In this document: piece by piece, positions 23,522 to 32,548 of the stretch | Layout: each line of letters begins with the position of its first letter | Position numbering within the stretch: position 1 is the first letter of the stretch | NCBI GenBank assembly: GCA_017505465.1 | Contig: JAFVPE010000030.1 | Coordinates: forward strand, 1 to 64,000 | Reading direction: 5' to 3' | DNA from: Clostridia bacterium | Lineage (GTDB): Bacteria > Bacillota > Clostridia > Christensenellales > Borkfalkiaceae | DNA length: 64,000 bases | The notes under the pieces: generated by a model | The model's database searches: none | Seen by the model: the letters and a program-made list of their open reading frames with translations, nothing else | Told to the model about the DNA's origin: nothing | Translations under genes and position numbers: made by a program

Positions 23522-26329
23522 ATGAAACAGGTTGAAAAGAAATATCAATGTATTCCCTTTTGGTCTTGGGACGACGAGCTTGATCCCGAGGGCCTTGTAA
23601 GACAAGTTGAATGGATGAACGAAAGCGGTGTGGGTGGTTTTTTCATGCACGCACGCGGCGGCTTAAAGACGGAATATCTCGGTGAAAAGTGGTTTGAATG
23701 TATCGACGCTTGCGCAAAGAGAGCAGAAGAGCTTGGCATGGAAGCGTATGCGTACGACGAATACGGTTGGCCGAGCGGCTTTGTCGGCGGTAAACTGTTG
23801 GAAGATATTGAAAATCACGATAGGTATCTTACCTATAAAATCGGTGCGTACGACGAAAATGCGCTCGTTTCCTACGATATGAGCGGCGACGCGCTCAAGC
23901 GAATTAACGCACCTTGCGAAAACTGTTTGAACGTATATCAACATTACGCAACGTCTACGGCGGACATTCTCAACCCCGAAGTGGTGGATAAATTCCTTAC
24001 GATGACGCACGAAGAATATAGAAAGCGTGACACGTACAATTTGAAGGGTTTTTTCACGGACGAACCGCAGTACTATCGTTGGGGCTCGCCTTATACCAAG
24101 GTGCTTGCACCTTATTTTGAAAAGACGTACGGGGAAGATTTACTCGACGGCTTGGGCTTGCTTTTCGTGAAAAAGGAAGGCTATCGCGCGTTCCGTTATA
24201 AGTTTTGGAAGTCCATGCAGGCGTTGATGCTTGAAAATTTTGCAAAGAAAACGTACGAATGGTGCGATAAGCACGGTTATAAATTGACGGGGCATTACGT
24301 AGACGAGGGGAGCCTTACGGGGCAAATGTGGTGCTGCGGCGGTATCATGCCCTTCTATGAATACGAGCATATTCCCGGAATGGATTGGTTGGGTAGATGG
24401 ACGTCCAATGCGCTTGCGCCTAGACAGGTTTCTTCCGTAGCGGCGCAGCTTGGCAAAAAGCAAGTAATGACGGAAACGTACGGTTTGTGCGGTTGGGACG
24501 CAACTCCCTTGGATTTGAAGGTGATTGGGGAATTCCAATACGTTGGCGGCGTAAACTTGATGTGTCAACATCTCTTGCCGTACACCGAACACGGACAAAG
24601 AAAGCGTGATTATCCTGCGCACTATTCGGCGGCGAACCCTTGGGTAAAGAAGAATTTTAAGGATTTCAACGATTATTTCTCGTACCTTGGAAAACAAATC
24701 GCAGAAAGCCAAGAAGTGGTGAACGTAGCGATGTTGCACCCGATTCGCAGTACCTATTTCGAGTATATTCGTGATTATGAAGAAAGTAATAATCCGATTA
24801 TGCCTTTGGAAAATGCTTTGGTGGAAGCGGTCGTTACTCTTACGCAAAAACAAATTCCCCACCATTATTTGGATGAAACCTTGCTTGCCAAATATGGTAA
24901 GGTGGAAGGGAAGAAGCTCATTCTTGGCAATTGCTTGTACGAATATATCGTTATTCCCACCATCTATACGATGGACAAAACGACGGAAAAACTCTTGCGC
25001 GAATTTGTAAATGCAGGGGGCAGGGTTTTGATGATGGGCGAAAAACCGACCTATTTGGAAGGGGAAGAGTTCGTCTACGACTATCTTGAAACGAACGTTA
25101 CTTGGGAAGAAATTATTGCGGCGCAGCCCTTCACGGCAACCGAGCAGGACAACGTACGCACGGCGTACCGCAAAGGGGAAGACGGCAGGGAATTTATCTA
25201 TGCGGTCAACCTTGGCGAAGCAACGGACGTACAGTTCACCCTTAAAAACGGAACGTCCTTCTCGTCGTACAGTATTATGAAGGACGAATATGAAACGATT
25301 GGCACGAACGTACATTTCGAAAAAGGGCAATCCTATCTCTTGTACGTGAGCAACGAAACGCCCGTAGCAAAGAAGGCGAAAAAGGCATTGCGTCTTGGCA
25401 AGGAATTTACCGTTTGCGGCAGTCCTGAAAACTATCTCACGCTCGACTTTATGCGTTTCTCGACGGACGGGGTAAATTATAGCGATTCCGTACATCATAT
25501 GGGAGTGTTCAACGAAATGCTCGAACGCAGATATGAAGGCAAACTCTATTTAAAATACGAGTTTACCGTGGACGAATTACCGAGCCGTTGCCAATTTCTT
25601 GCGGAAGATACCAACACCGCTTGGGTGGAAGTGAACGGGCAAAGAGTGGACGATTTCTTTGCGGATCCGTCCGAACCTGCGTTGCATATCTACGACGTCG
25701 CAAAGCTTTTGAAAAAGGGCAAAAACGAGGTTGTTATTTTGATAAACTATTTCCAAAGTGAGCAGGTATATTATGCGTTGTTCGGCGAAAACGTAACGGA
25801 GAGCTTGAAGAACTGTCTTGCTTACGATACGGACATTGAAGCGGCTTACTTAAAAGGGGATTTCGGCGTATACGGCGATTTCAAAAAAGGGAGCGCGGAT
25901 AATATCGCAATCGGCGAAAACTTCCGCATTGGCAAGCAAAATAAGACGGTTTCCGACCTTGTAGAGCAGGGCTATCCCTTCTTCCGCGGCGATATCACGC
26001 TCAAACAAACGGTGAACGTAGAGGATACCGATTGCGAGTTGGTATTCGACGGACGTTTCCATTTGCTTGACGTGAAAGTGAACGGTGAATACGTTGGGCA
26101 ATTGATGTTCGATAAGAAGATAGACGTTTCCAAGTTCTTAAAGAAAGGGGAAAACGAAATCGAAATCACGCTTACGGTGGGGAACAGAAATCTGCTTGGG
26201 CCTTTCCACGCGAAAGAGGAAGAAGACGTGTGGGTAGGACCGTACACCTTCGAGCGTATTGGCACTTGGAAAAACTGCAAGAGCAGCATTCTTCAAGAAA
26301 GATATTCGTTTGTGAAAACCTTGATATAA
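23522..26329 (+). CDS. GH106-like glycoside hydrolase (putative alpha-L-rhamnosidase)
   Basis: The 935-residue protein starts with F-W-S-W-D-D-E-L followed by a Q-V-E-W-M-N-E-S-G-V-G-G-F-F-M-H segment, like the catalytic barrel of GH106 rhamnosidases. Conserved-looking acidic patches (Y-D-E-Y-G-W-P near residue 80, F-T-D-E-P near 179) follow. The C-terminal third has two beta-sandwich regions resembling GH2-type sugar-binding domains. There is no signal peptide, so it would act on imported oligosaccharides. The position next to rhamnose genes supports the substrate guess. Confidence 0.65.
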   Translation: MKQVEKKYQCIPFWSWDDELDPEGLVRQVEWMNESGVGGFFMHARGGLKTEYLGEKWFECIDACAKRAEELGMEAYAYDEYGWPSGFVGGKLLEDIENHDRYLTYKIGAYDENALVSYDMSGDALKRINAPCENCLNVYQHYATSTADILNPEVVDKFLTMTHEEYRKRDTYNLKGFFTDEPQYYRWGSPYTKVLAPYFEKTYGEDLLDGLGLLFVKKEGYRAFRYKFWKSMQALMLENFAKKTYEWCDKHGYKLTGHYVDEGSLTGQMWCCGGIMPFYEYEHIPGMDWLGRWTSNALAPRQVSSVAAQLGKKQVMTETYGLCGWDATPLDLKVIGEFQYVGGVNLMCQHLLPYTEHGQRKRDYPAHYSAANPWVKKNFKDFNDYFSYLGKQIAESQEVVNVAMLHPIRSTYFEYIRDYEESNNPIMPLENALVEAVVTLTQKQIPHHYLDETLLAKYGKVEGKKLILGNCLYEYIVIPTIYTMDKTTEKLLREFVNAGGRVLMMGEKPTYLEGEEFVYDYLETNVTWEEIIAAQPFTATEQDNVRTAYRKGEDGREFIYAVNLGEATDVQFTLKNGTSFSSYSIMKDEYETIGTNVHFEKGQSYLLYVSNETPVAKKAKKALRLGKEFTVCGSPENYLTLDFMRFSTDGVNYSDSVHHMGVFNEMLERRYEGKLYLKYEFTVDELPSRCQFLAEDTNTAWVEVNGQRVDDFFADPSEPALHIYDVAKLLKKGKNEVVILINYFQSEQVYYALFGENVTESLKNCLAYDTDIEAAYLKGDFGVYGDFKKGSADNIAIGENFRIGKQNKTVSDLVEQGYPFFRGDITLKQTVNVEDTDCELVFDGRFHLLDVKVNGEYVGQLMFDKKIDVSKFLKKGENEIEITLTVGNRNLLGPFHAKEEEDVWVGPYTFERIGTWKNCKSSILQERYSFVKTLI

Positions 26330-26337
26330 CGTAAAAG

Positions 26338-26367
26338 CAAAAAACTCCCGTTGCGACGGGAGTTTTT
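26338..26367 (+). terminator. rho-independent terminator after the glycosidase
   Basis: AAAACTCCCG pairs with CGGGAGTTTT around TTGCGA, followed by TTTATTTTT. Confidence 0.85.
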
Positions 26368-26379
26368 ATTTTTCAATAA

Positions 26380-26408
26380 TTGACTTTATAAGAGAAATGT
26401 GATATAAT
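26380..26408 (+). promoter_or_regulatory. sigma-A-type promoter of the ior cluster
   Basis: TTGACT and TATAAT are separated by 17 bp, 31 bp upstream of the thioesterase start. Confidence 0.75.
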
Positions 26409-26438
26409 CAAAAAAATATATTTTTTTTGTGAGAGTCG

Positions 26439-26882
26439 ATGATGAACGAAGAATACACGAGAAGATTTTTTGAGGACGACGGCTTCGTTAAACTGTTGGG
26501 CATTCAAACGATGGAGCTCACGGAAGAAAAAGCGGTCGTGCGGGCGGAAGTGAAGAGAGAACATCTCAACGCCAACGGCAGTGCGCAGGGCGGTATGCTC
26601 TATTCGGTGGCGGATTTTGCGTTTGCGCTCCTTGCCAATCACTTGCATCCAATGACGGTGACGCAGGGCGGCGAGATACGATACGTTCGCCCGGCATATA
26701 CGAAATGCGTGACGGCGGTGGCAAAAGAAACCGTCCGAGCAGGGCATAACACCGTATCCGAAGTGATTATTTACGACGATAAAGAAGAAATTGTTTGCGT
26801 GTGCAGTTTTAATGGGTTCGTGAAAGACGTGGACCGTGAAAATTGGACGTGGAAAATGAAAAACGCAGGAGAAGAGAAATGA
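26439..26882 (+). CDS. PaaI-type hotdog thioesterase
   Basis: The 147-residue hotdog-fold protein contains N-A-N-G-S-A-Q-G-G-M-L-Y-S-V-A-D near residue 45, the PaaI catalytic Asn/Gly/Asp segment, and the later G-G-E-I-R-Y-V-R-P-A strand. PaaI enzymes hydrolyse (hydroxy)phenylacetyl-CoA and similar thioesters. It overlaps iorA by 4 bp (ATGA), so it is co-translated with the aryl-pyruvate pathway. Either of two adjacent ATGs could be the start. Confidence 0.85.
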   Translation: MMNEEYTRRFFEDDGFVKLLGIQTMELTEEKAVVRAEVKREHLNANGSAQGGMLYSVADFAFALLANHLHPMTVTQGGEIRYVRPAYTKCVTAVAKETVRAGHNTVSEVIIYDDKEEIVCVCSFNGFVKDVDRENWTWKMKNAGEEK

Positions 26883-28597
26883 AAGAATTGATGTTGACCA
26901 ATCAAGCGATTGCGCGCGGTGCGTACGAAGCGGGGGTGAAGGTACTTTCCGCTTATCCCGGCACACCGAGTACGGAAATCGCTGAAAATTTTGTGAAACA
27001 TGAGGGCGTTTACGCGGAATGGGCACCCAATGAAAAGGTAGCCTTGGAAGTAGCCATCGGTGCGGCGGTTGCAGGTGCGCGTGCGATGTCTTGTATGAAG
27101 CACGTCGGCTTGAACGTGGCGGCAGATCCGCTCTTTACCGCGGCGTATACGGGTATTAACGCAGGGCTTGTTATCGCCGTTGCGGACGATCCCGGTATGC
27201 ATTCCTCGCAAAACGAGCAGGACTCTCGTTTCTACGCGCGCAGCGCACATATCCCGATGTTAGAGCCGTCGGATGCGAACGAAGCGAAGGAATTTGTCAA
27301 GCTTGCGTATGAAATTAGTGAAAAATTCGATACGCCCGTGCTCTTGCGTGAAACGACGCGCGTGGCGCATTCCCATGGTTTTGTGGAGCTTTGCGAAAGA
27401 AACGAAGTGGGTGTTCGCCCTTACGAAAAGAATGCGGCAAAGTACGTTATGATGCCTGCGAACGCTATCAAGCGCCACGTAATCGTAGAACAAAGGGACA
27501 AAGCGCTTTGCGAATACGTTTGCTCGCTTGCTTGCAACCGTGCGGAATATACGAACGAAAACGAGATTGGTATCGTTTGTTCAGGCGTGGTGTACGAATA
27601 CGTAAAAGAAGTGCTTCCAAACGCCAACGTGTATAAGATTGGCACCGTTCATCCCGTACCTGTCCCTGCCATTCGTGAATTTGCAGGCAAGGTAAAGGAG
27701 CTGTACGTCATTGAGGAATTGGAGCCGTTTATCGAAGATACGTTAAAAGCGGCAGGGGTCGCCTGCAAGGGCAAGGAGCTCTTCTCGTTGCAAGGGGAAA
27801 TTTCCGTCCCCGTTATCAAGGCGGCGTTCGGTTTGTCGGCGGATGAAACGCTTACAATGGAAAAAGTGCCCGCTCGTCCTCCTGTAATGTGCGCAGGTTG
27901 TCCGCATAGGGGTGTGTTCTACGTACTCAACAAATTGAAATTATCGGTGACGGGGGATATCGGTTGTTATACCCTCGGTGCTGTGCCCCCCCTTTCGGCG
28001 GTGGATACCTGTGTTTGCATGGGCGCGTCCGTAGGTATGTCGCACGGCTTTAAGAAGGCGACGGACGGCGAAGCGAAATGCGTTGCCGTAATTGGCGACT
28101 CCACCTTCTTACATAGCGGCGTGACGGGGCTTATCAACGCAGTATATAACCAAAGCGGTATTACGCTTATGATTTTGGACAACTCGACCACGGGGATGAC
28201 AGGGCATCAACAACACCCTGCTACGGGTAAGAATTTGAAGGGCGAGCCCGCTCCCGTCGTGTTGCTTGACGAGCTTGTAAGAGCTTGCGGCGTCAAGGAT
28301 TTGGCTATCGTAGACGCGTACGACGTGAAGGCGGTAGAAAAGGCGGTAAAGGCTGCGACGGCTTCCAAGGAAGTGAGCGTTATCATCGCGCAAAGACCTT
28401 GCGCTCTGCTCGACAAATCCCCTAAGCCCAAGATGAACGTTGTCAACTGTCGCAACTGCGGCGTTTGTATGCGCATCGGTTGCCCGGCGATTAGCAAAGG
28501 GGAAAACGGTATCGTTATCGATCCTATTCAATGTACGGGCTGTGGCGTTTGCGCAAACGTTTGCCCGTTTGGCTCATTGGTAAAGGAGGGCGTGTGA
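26879..28597 (+). CDS. iorA: indolepyruvate:ferredoxin oxidoreductase alpha subunit
   Basis: The 572-residue protein has the pyrimidine domain (Y-P-G-T-P-S-T-E near residue 23), a TPP-binding domain with G-D-I-G-C-Y-T and G-D-S-T-F-L-H-S-G near residue 400, and a C-terminal 2[4Fe-4S] domain (C-R-N-C-G-V-C and C-T-G-C-G-V-C-A-N-V-C-P). It decarboxylates aryl pyruvates to aryl-acetyl-CoA while reducing ferredoxin. It starts in the ATGA overlap with the thioesterase. Oxygen-sensitive, so the host is an anaerobe. Confidence 0.94.
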   Translation: MKELMLTNQAIARGAYEAGVKVLSAYPGTPSTEIAENFVKHEGVYAEWAPNEKVALEVAIGAAVAGARAMSCMKHVGLNVAADPLFTAAYTGINAGLVIAVADDPGMHSSQNEQDSRFYARSAHIPMLEPSDANEAKEFVKLAYEISEKFDTPVLLRETTRVAHSHGFVELCERNEVGVRPYEKNAAKYVMMPANAIKRHVIVEQRDKALCEYVCSLACNRAEYTNENEIGIVCSGVVYEYVKEVLPNANVYKIGTVHPVPVPAIREFAGKVKELYVIEELEPFIEDTLKAAGVACKGKELFSLQGEISVPVIKAAFGLSADETLTMEKVPARPPVMCAGCPHRGVFYVLNKLKLSVTGDIGCYTLGAVPPLSAVDTCVCMGASVGMSHGFKKATDGEAKCVAVIGDSTFLHSGVTGLINAVYNQSGITLMILDNSTTGMTGHQQHPATGKNLKGEPAPVVLLDELVRACGVKDLAIVDAYDVKAVEKAVKAATASKEVSVIIAQRPCALLDKSPKPKMNVVNCRNCGVCMRIGCPAISKGENGIVIDPIQCTGCGVCANVCPFGSLVKEGV

Positions 28598-28598
28598 T

Positions 28599-29168
28599 AT
28601 GACGAATATTCTCATTGCAGGCGTAGGCGGTCAAGGTACGCTTTTGGCGAGCCGTGTGCTTGGCAGATATGCGATGATTAGCGGAAAGGACTGTAAATTG
28701 AGTGAAATTCACGGTATGAGCCAACGTGGAGGCAGCGTGGTAACCCACGTGCGTATCGGGGATAAAATTTACTCTCCCGTAATTTGGGAAGGTAGTGCGG
28801 ACGTCATTCTTGCGTTTGAAACGTTGGAAGCGGCGCGTGTAAAGCATTATTTAAAAAAGGGCGGCGTGTTGCTCGTGAATAGCGAGAAAATTTTGCCGAT
28901 GCCTTGTATTACAGGGGCGGCTGAATACCCTGTTGGTTTGCAAGAAAAAATCCAAGAAACCTGCGAAAATGTTTGCTTTATAAAGGCGCAGGCTTGGGCT
29001 TTGGAAGCGGGAAGCGCAAAGGCGACGAACATCGTTATGCTCGGTGCACTCTGCAAGCTTTGCGGATTAGACAAAGGAGTAATGGCGCAGGCGGTTGCGG
29101 AATGCGTGCCCGAAAAGTTCCGCGCATTGAACTTGAAAGCTTTCGAGCTTGGGTTTGAAAGAGTTTAA
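28599..29168 (+). CDS. iorB: indolepyruvate:ferredoxin oxidoreductase beta subunit
   Basis: The 189-residue gamma-type domain protein starts with I-L-I-A-G-V-G-G-Q-G-T-L-L-A-S and continues H-G-M-S-Q-R-G-G-S-V, the family signature. It is the partner of IorA. The gene follows iorA by one base, consistent with fixed stoichiometry. Confidence 0.94.
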   Translation: MTNILIAGVGGQGTLLASRVLGRYAMISGKDCKLSEIHGMSQRGGSVVTHVRIGDKIYSPVIWEGSADVILAFETLEAARVKHYLKKGGVLLVNSEKILPMPCITGAAEYPVGLQEKIQETCENVCFIKAQAWALEAGSAKATNIVMLGALCKLCGLDKGVMAQAVAECVPEKFRALNLKAFELGFERV

Positions 29169-29225
29169 TAATATACCGTGAAAGCGGCGGTTGCAGGAGG
29201 AAACTGCAACAAAGGAAATACATAT

Positions 29226-30530
29226 ATGCAATATTTTCAAAAAGATTTAGAAACGATGAGTGCAGATCAAAAAAAGGTCTTGCAATCGGAAAGATTGGTG
29301 AAGATGGTCAAGTACGTGTACGAAAACCAACTTCCCTATCGCGCGAAAATGGACGTAATTAAGTTGAAACCGAGCGATATTAAGTCGATTGACGACATCT
29401 ACAAGTTGCCCTACACGGTAAAGCAGGATTTGCGTGACGCATATCCGTTCGGTATGATGGCTCGTCCCCGTAAAGATCTCGTGCGTTTACACGCTTCGAG
29501 CGCAACGACGGGTAAATTGACGGTGGCAGGCTACACGATGAACGATATCGACGTTTGGGGCGAATGCGCGGCTCGTTCGTTGGTAATGGCAGGCGCAGAC
29601 GAAAATAGTATCGTACACGTGGCGTACGGCTACGGCTTGTTTACGGGCGGTTTGGGTATGCATTACGGCGGTGAAAAGCTCGGTGCGTGCGTTGTTCCTG
29701 CATCGGCAGGAAACACCCAAAAGCAAATTCAACTCATCGCTGATTTCGGGGCGGATATCATTTGCTGTACGCCCTCGTACATCATCTACCTTGCGGACGA
29801 AATCGAAAAGCTCGGCTTAAAGCCCGGCGTGGACATCAAGCTTAAAGGCGGTGTGTTCGGCGCAGAAGCGTGGTCGGAAGGTATGCGCGAGACGATCGAG
29901 AAACGCCTTGGCATTCGTGCTTGCGATATCTATGGTTTGAGCGAAATCGCAGGTCCCGGCGTTGCTTGCGACTGTGAATTTAAGACGGGTATGCATATTC
30001 AAGACGACCATTTCTTCCCCGAAATCGTCGACGTAGATACGTTAGAGCCGTTGCCTTACGGCGAATCGGGCGAGCTCGTATTCACGACGCTCACCAAGGA
30101 AGGGATGCCTTTGATCCGTTATAGAACGCGTGATATTGCGAGCTTGAATAACGATCCTTGCCCTTGCGGCAGAACGACGGTAAAGCTCAACAAGATTACG
30201 GGTAGAAGCGACGATATGCTCATCATTCGCGGTGTAAACGTATTCCCTTCGCAAATTGAAAGCGTACTTTTGAAGAATGCGGACATTCAACCTCATTACC
30301 ACATCAACGTGGACCGTGTGAACAATCTCGACACGATGGAAATCGTTGTAGAGCTTTCGCCCAACGTTTCCTTGGATGAAGTGGCGCACGTAGAGGAAAT
30401 CCGCAAGAGGCTCGCTTCGGATATGGCGAGTGCGCTTTCCGTAAGTGCAAAAATCACGCTGGTTTCCCCTGGTACGGTTACGCGTAGCGAAGGCAAGGCG
30501 AAGCGTATCACCGACAAGCGCAAATTGTAA
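29226..30530 (+). CDS. paaK: phenylacetate-CoA ligase
   Basis: The 434-residue adenylate-forming enzyme activates aryl acetates to CoA thioesters, or runs in reverse to gain ATP. The phosphate-binding loop is S-S-A-T-T-G-K near residue 92. Y-G-L-S-E-I-A-G-P-G is near residue 235, and a C-terminal R-S-D-D-M-L-I-I-R-G-V-N-V-F-P-S-Q-I-E hinge is present. The ATG at 29226 has an AAAGGAAA site. A small hairpin upstream (GTTGCAG/CTGCAAC) holds AGGAGG in its loop, but that site belongs to no visible gene. Confidence 0.92.
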   Translation: MQYFQKDLETMSADQKKVLQSERLVKMVKYVYENQLPYRAKMDVIKLKPSDIKSIDDIYKLPYTVKQDLRDAYPFGMMARPRKDLVRLHASSATTGKLTVAGYTMNDIDVWGECAARSLVMAGADENSIVHVAYGYGLFTGGLGMHYGGEKLGACVVPASAGNTQKQIQLIADFGADIICCTPSYIIYLADEIEKLGLKPGVDIKLKGGVFGAEAWSEGMRETIEKRLGIRACDIYGLSEIAGPGVACDCEFKTGMHIQDDHFFPEIVDVDTLEPLPYGESGELVFTTLTKEGMPLIRYRTRDIASLNNDPCPCGRTTVKLNKITGRSDDMLIIRGVNVFPSQIESVLLKNADIQPHYHINVDRVNNLDTMEIVVELSPNVSLDEVAHVEEIRKRLASDMASALSVSAKITLVSPGTVTRSEGKAKRITDKRKL

Positions 30531-30553
30531 TTCGTAGATAAGGAGTGGAAATT

Positions 30554-30955
30554 ATGATTAAACAAGTGGCGGTATTTTTGGAAAATAAAGCAGGCAAGGC
30601 AAGTGCATGCTGCAAGGTTTTGAAGGACGCAGGTGTGAATTTGCTTGCATTGTCGATTGCGGACACGCAGGACTTCGGTATTTTGCGCTTGATCACGGAA
30701 AACAACGAAAAGGCGCTTTCCGCATTGAAGGGTGCAGGTTATATTGCGTCCGAAGTGGAGCTTGTCGGCGTCGAAGTATCCGACAAAGCAGGTGCGTTGT
30801 CAGACCTTTTGATTGTGCTTGGCGACCACAACGTGAGCGTGGAATATATGTACTCCTACGCAGAGCGTGACGGGCACGCAAAAATTGCCTTTAAGACGGC
30901 TACACCCGATAAGGCGATTGCCGTTTTGGAAGGGGCAGGTGCGAAAGTAATCTAA
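30554..30955 (+). CDS. tandem ACT domain protein
   Basis: The 133-residue protein has two ACT domains: I-K-Q-V-A-V-F-L-E-N-K-A-G-K-A at the start, and V-G-V-E-V-S-D-K-A-G-A-L-S near residue 70. Such proteins follow iorAB-paaK in many anaerobes and probably sense aromatic amino acids. The start was placed at the ATG with AAGGAG 9 nt upstream; a GTG three codons earlier overlaps that site. Confidence 0.88.
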   Translation: MIKQVAVFLENKAGKASACCKVLKDAGVNLLALSIADTQDFGILRLITENNEKALSALKGAGYIASEVELVGVEVSDKAGALSDLLIVLGDHNVSVEYMYSYAERDGHAKIAFKTATPDKAIAVLEGAGAKVI

Positions 30956-30968
30956 AAAAGCAGATAAA

Positions 30969-31003
30969 GAAAACGCGGTTTCATAAGGAAACCGCGTTTT
31001 TGT
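30969..31003. terminator. bidirectional rho-independent terminator
   Basis: AAACGCGGTTTC pairs with GAAACCGCGTTT, with A and T runs on both sides. It serves the ior cluster and convergent uppP. Confidence 0.88.
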
Positions 31004-31015
31004 TTTTTGTGTATA

Positions 31016-31924
31016 TTAACCGAAGATAAGGGGTAAAATAACGAGTGTAACGATAACGACTGCGCCGAGCGCAATTCGATACCACCCAAAGGATGCAAAG
31101 CTGTGCTTTTTCACGAAGTTCATTAAGAACTTGATGGCAAGCATAGAAACGGCGAAAGCCACGATCATGCCGATGATAAGATAACCAATTTCCGCGCCTG
31201 CAAGCACGCCGTCTTTCACGATAAACTTTAATATTTTCAAGGCGCTCGCGCCGAGCATTACGGGGATTGCAAGGAAGAAGGTGAATTCCGAGCCGGCAGG
31301 TCTGTCGATACCGATAAGAAGCGCCCCGATGATGGTCGCGCCCGAACGGGAAGTGCCGGGGATTAACGAAAGTACTTGAAATGCGCCGATGATAAGAGCC
31401 TTTTTGTAGGAAATATCGTCCGTCGTTTTGATGGGCAAATCACGCTTTTTATTGAAATGCTCGATGACGATAAAGGCGACGCCGTAGATGATTAAAGCAA
31501 GGGCGATAATCAAGGGATGTTCGAGATGTTTTTCAAGGTCTAAAATCTCTAAAATAAGACCGATGACGGCGGCAGGTACGCAAGCAACAATAACTTTTAA
31601 CCAAAGCTTAAAGATATTTTTATCGGCGATAATGCTGCGTTTCGTGGCGCGAATTTCCATGCCGTCGGACGTTTTTTCGCCCGTAGCAACCGTCGATTTT
31701 TGCACGCGCCAAGGGAAGAGCTTTTTCCAAAACATCACGACGACGGCAAGAATTGCTCCGAGCTGTATCACGACGAAAAACATATCCTTAAACGCCGTGC
31801 TAGCGTTTAAGGTAAACAGTTTATCGACAAGGAGCATATGTCCCGTACTAGACACGGGAAGCCATTCGGTGATGCCTTCGACAATGCCGAGTAATATGAC
31901 TTTGAGAACCTCGATAAAATCCAT
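31016..31924 (-). CDS. uppP: undecaprenyl-diphosphatase
   Basis: The 302-residue multi-pass membrane protein has the two BacA/UppP motifs, E-G-I-T-E-W-L-P-V-S-S-T-G-H near the N-terminus and P-G-T-S-R-S-G-A-T. It recycles undecaprenyl diphosphate for cell-wall synthesis and can give bacitracin resistance. Length is slightly above the usual 270 owing to a mid-protein hydrophilic loop. AAGGTG precedes the start. Confidence 0.94.
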   Translation of the reverse strand: MDFIEVLKVILLGIVEGITEWLPVSSTGHMLLVDKLFTLNASTAFKDMFFVVIQLGAILAVVVMFWKKLFPWRVQKSTVATGEKTSDGMEIRATKRSIIADKNIFKLWLKVIVACVPAAVIGLILEILDLEKHLEHPLIIALALIIYGVAFIVIEHFNKKRDLPIKTTDDISYKKALIIGAFQVLSLIPGTSRSGATIIGALLIGIDRPAGSEFTFFLAIPVMLGASALKILKFIVKDGVLAGAEIGYLIIGMIVAFAVSMLAIKFLMNFVKKHSFASFGWYRIALGAVVIVTLVILPLIFG

Positions 31925-31967
31925 AAAAACACCTTATTTTCGATATTGTACGATCAACTACGATTAA

Positions 31968-31996
31968 ATTATACCTTAAAAGCGGTAAAAAGTCTA
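31968..31996 (-). promoter_or_regulatory. probable uppP promoter
   Basis: Read on the minus strand: TAGACT, 17 bp, TATAAT, 44 bp before the uppP start. Confidence 0.5.
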
Positions 31997-32057
31997 TTAT
32001 TTTGCTCAAAAAAAGCAAAAAATGAGCAAAATGAAGGGATTTTTTTGTGAATAGTTA

Positions 32058-32086
32058 TTGCAATCGTAAAAAAATTGTGTTATAAT
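32058..32086 (+). promoter_or_regulatory. cold-shock gene promoter
   Basis: TTGCAA and TATAAT with a 17-bp spacer, followed by a roughly 75-nt 5' leader before the start codon. Such leaders are commonly regulatory in csp mRNAs. Confidence 0.65.
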
Positions 32087-32165
32087 TACTTTATAAACGA
32101 ATAAAATGACGGGGGTACTTTGCGGCAGATTTATCGTTAAGTAAATTGAAAGGGGGTACCGAAAG

Positions 32166-32378
32166 ATGGCTCAAGGAACTGTGAAATGGTTCAATGCGGA
32201 GAAGGGCTATGGCTTTATCGCCGGCGATGAAGGCGGCGACGACGTTTTTGTCCATTTTTCCGCGATTGTAGCAGAGGGGTACAGAAGATTGAGGGAAGGC
32301 CAAAAGGTTTCTTACGAAACCGAACCCGATCCCAAAAATCCGGAGAAACTCCGTGCCGTGAACGTTAAGGCATTATAA
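32166..32378 (+). CDS. cold shock domain protein
   Basis: The 70-residue single OB-fold protein has [12 protein letters not shown] (RNP1 region) and V-F-V-H-F-S-A-I (RNP2). It binds single-stranded RNA/DNA and acts as an RNA chaperone. An AAAGGGGG site precedes the ATG. The monocistronic unit ends at a strong terminator. Confidence 0.95.
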   Translation: MAQGTVKWFNAEKGYGFIAGDEGGDDVFVHFSAIVAEGYRRLREGQKVSYETEPDPKNPEKLRAVNVKAL

Positions 32379-32403
32379 AAACTTAAAAGTTTCTCAAAAT
32401 CGA

Positions 32404-32433
32404 CCGCGCCGAAAAACGGCGCGGCCATTTTTT
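32404..32433 (+). terminator. rho-independent terminator of the csp gene
   Basis: CCGCGCCG pairs with CGGCGCGG around an AAAAA loop, followed shortly by TTTTTT. Confidence 0.85.
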
Positions 32434-32494
32434 ATAAGAGAAGGATAGAGGAAAACACTTCTTTGAGAAATACATGAAAATTGGCGTGCGGTTG

Positions 32495-32523
32495 TTGACA
32501 AAATTTTGTTAGTAGTGTATAAT
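32495..32523 (+). promoter_or_regulatory. consensus sigma-A promoter of the lgt-like gene
   Basis: Perfect TTGACA and TATAAT hexamers are separated by 17 bp, 25 bp upstream of the start codon. Confidence 0.85.
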
Positions 32524-32548
32524 CATCTTAATAAGTCAGGAGGGCGAT

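Noticed and set aside
25010-25035. Additional GGGGCAGGGTT copy inside the glycosidase gene
   Set aside because: It encodes the common A-G-G-R-V loop of this enzyme type, so the match is probably coincidence. The copies at 41843 and 61585 are also weak for this reason.
29178-29225. Longer N-terminus for the phenylacetate-CoA ligase starting at a GTG
   Set aside because: The extension would come from a hairpin sequence and adds residues not expected in the family; the ATG at 29226 has a better site.
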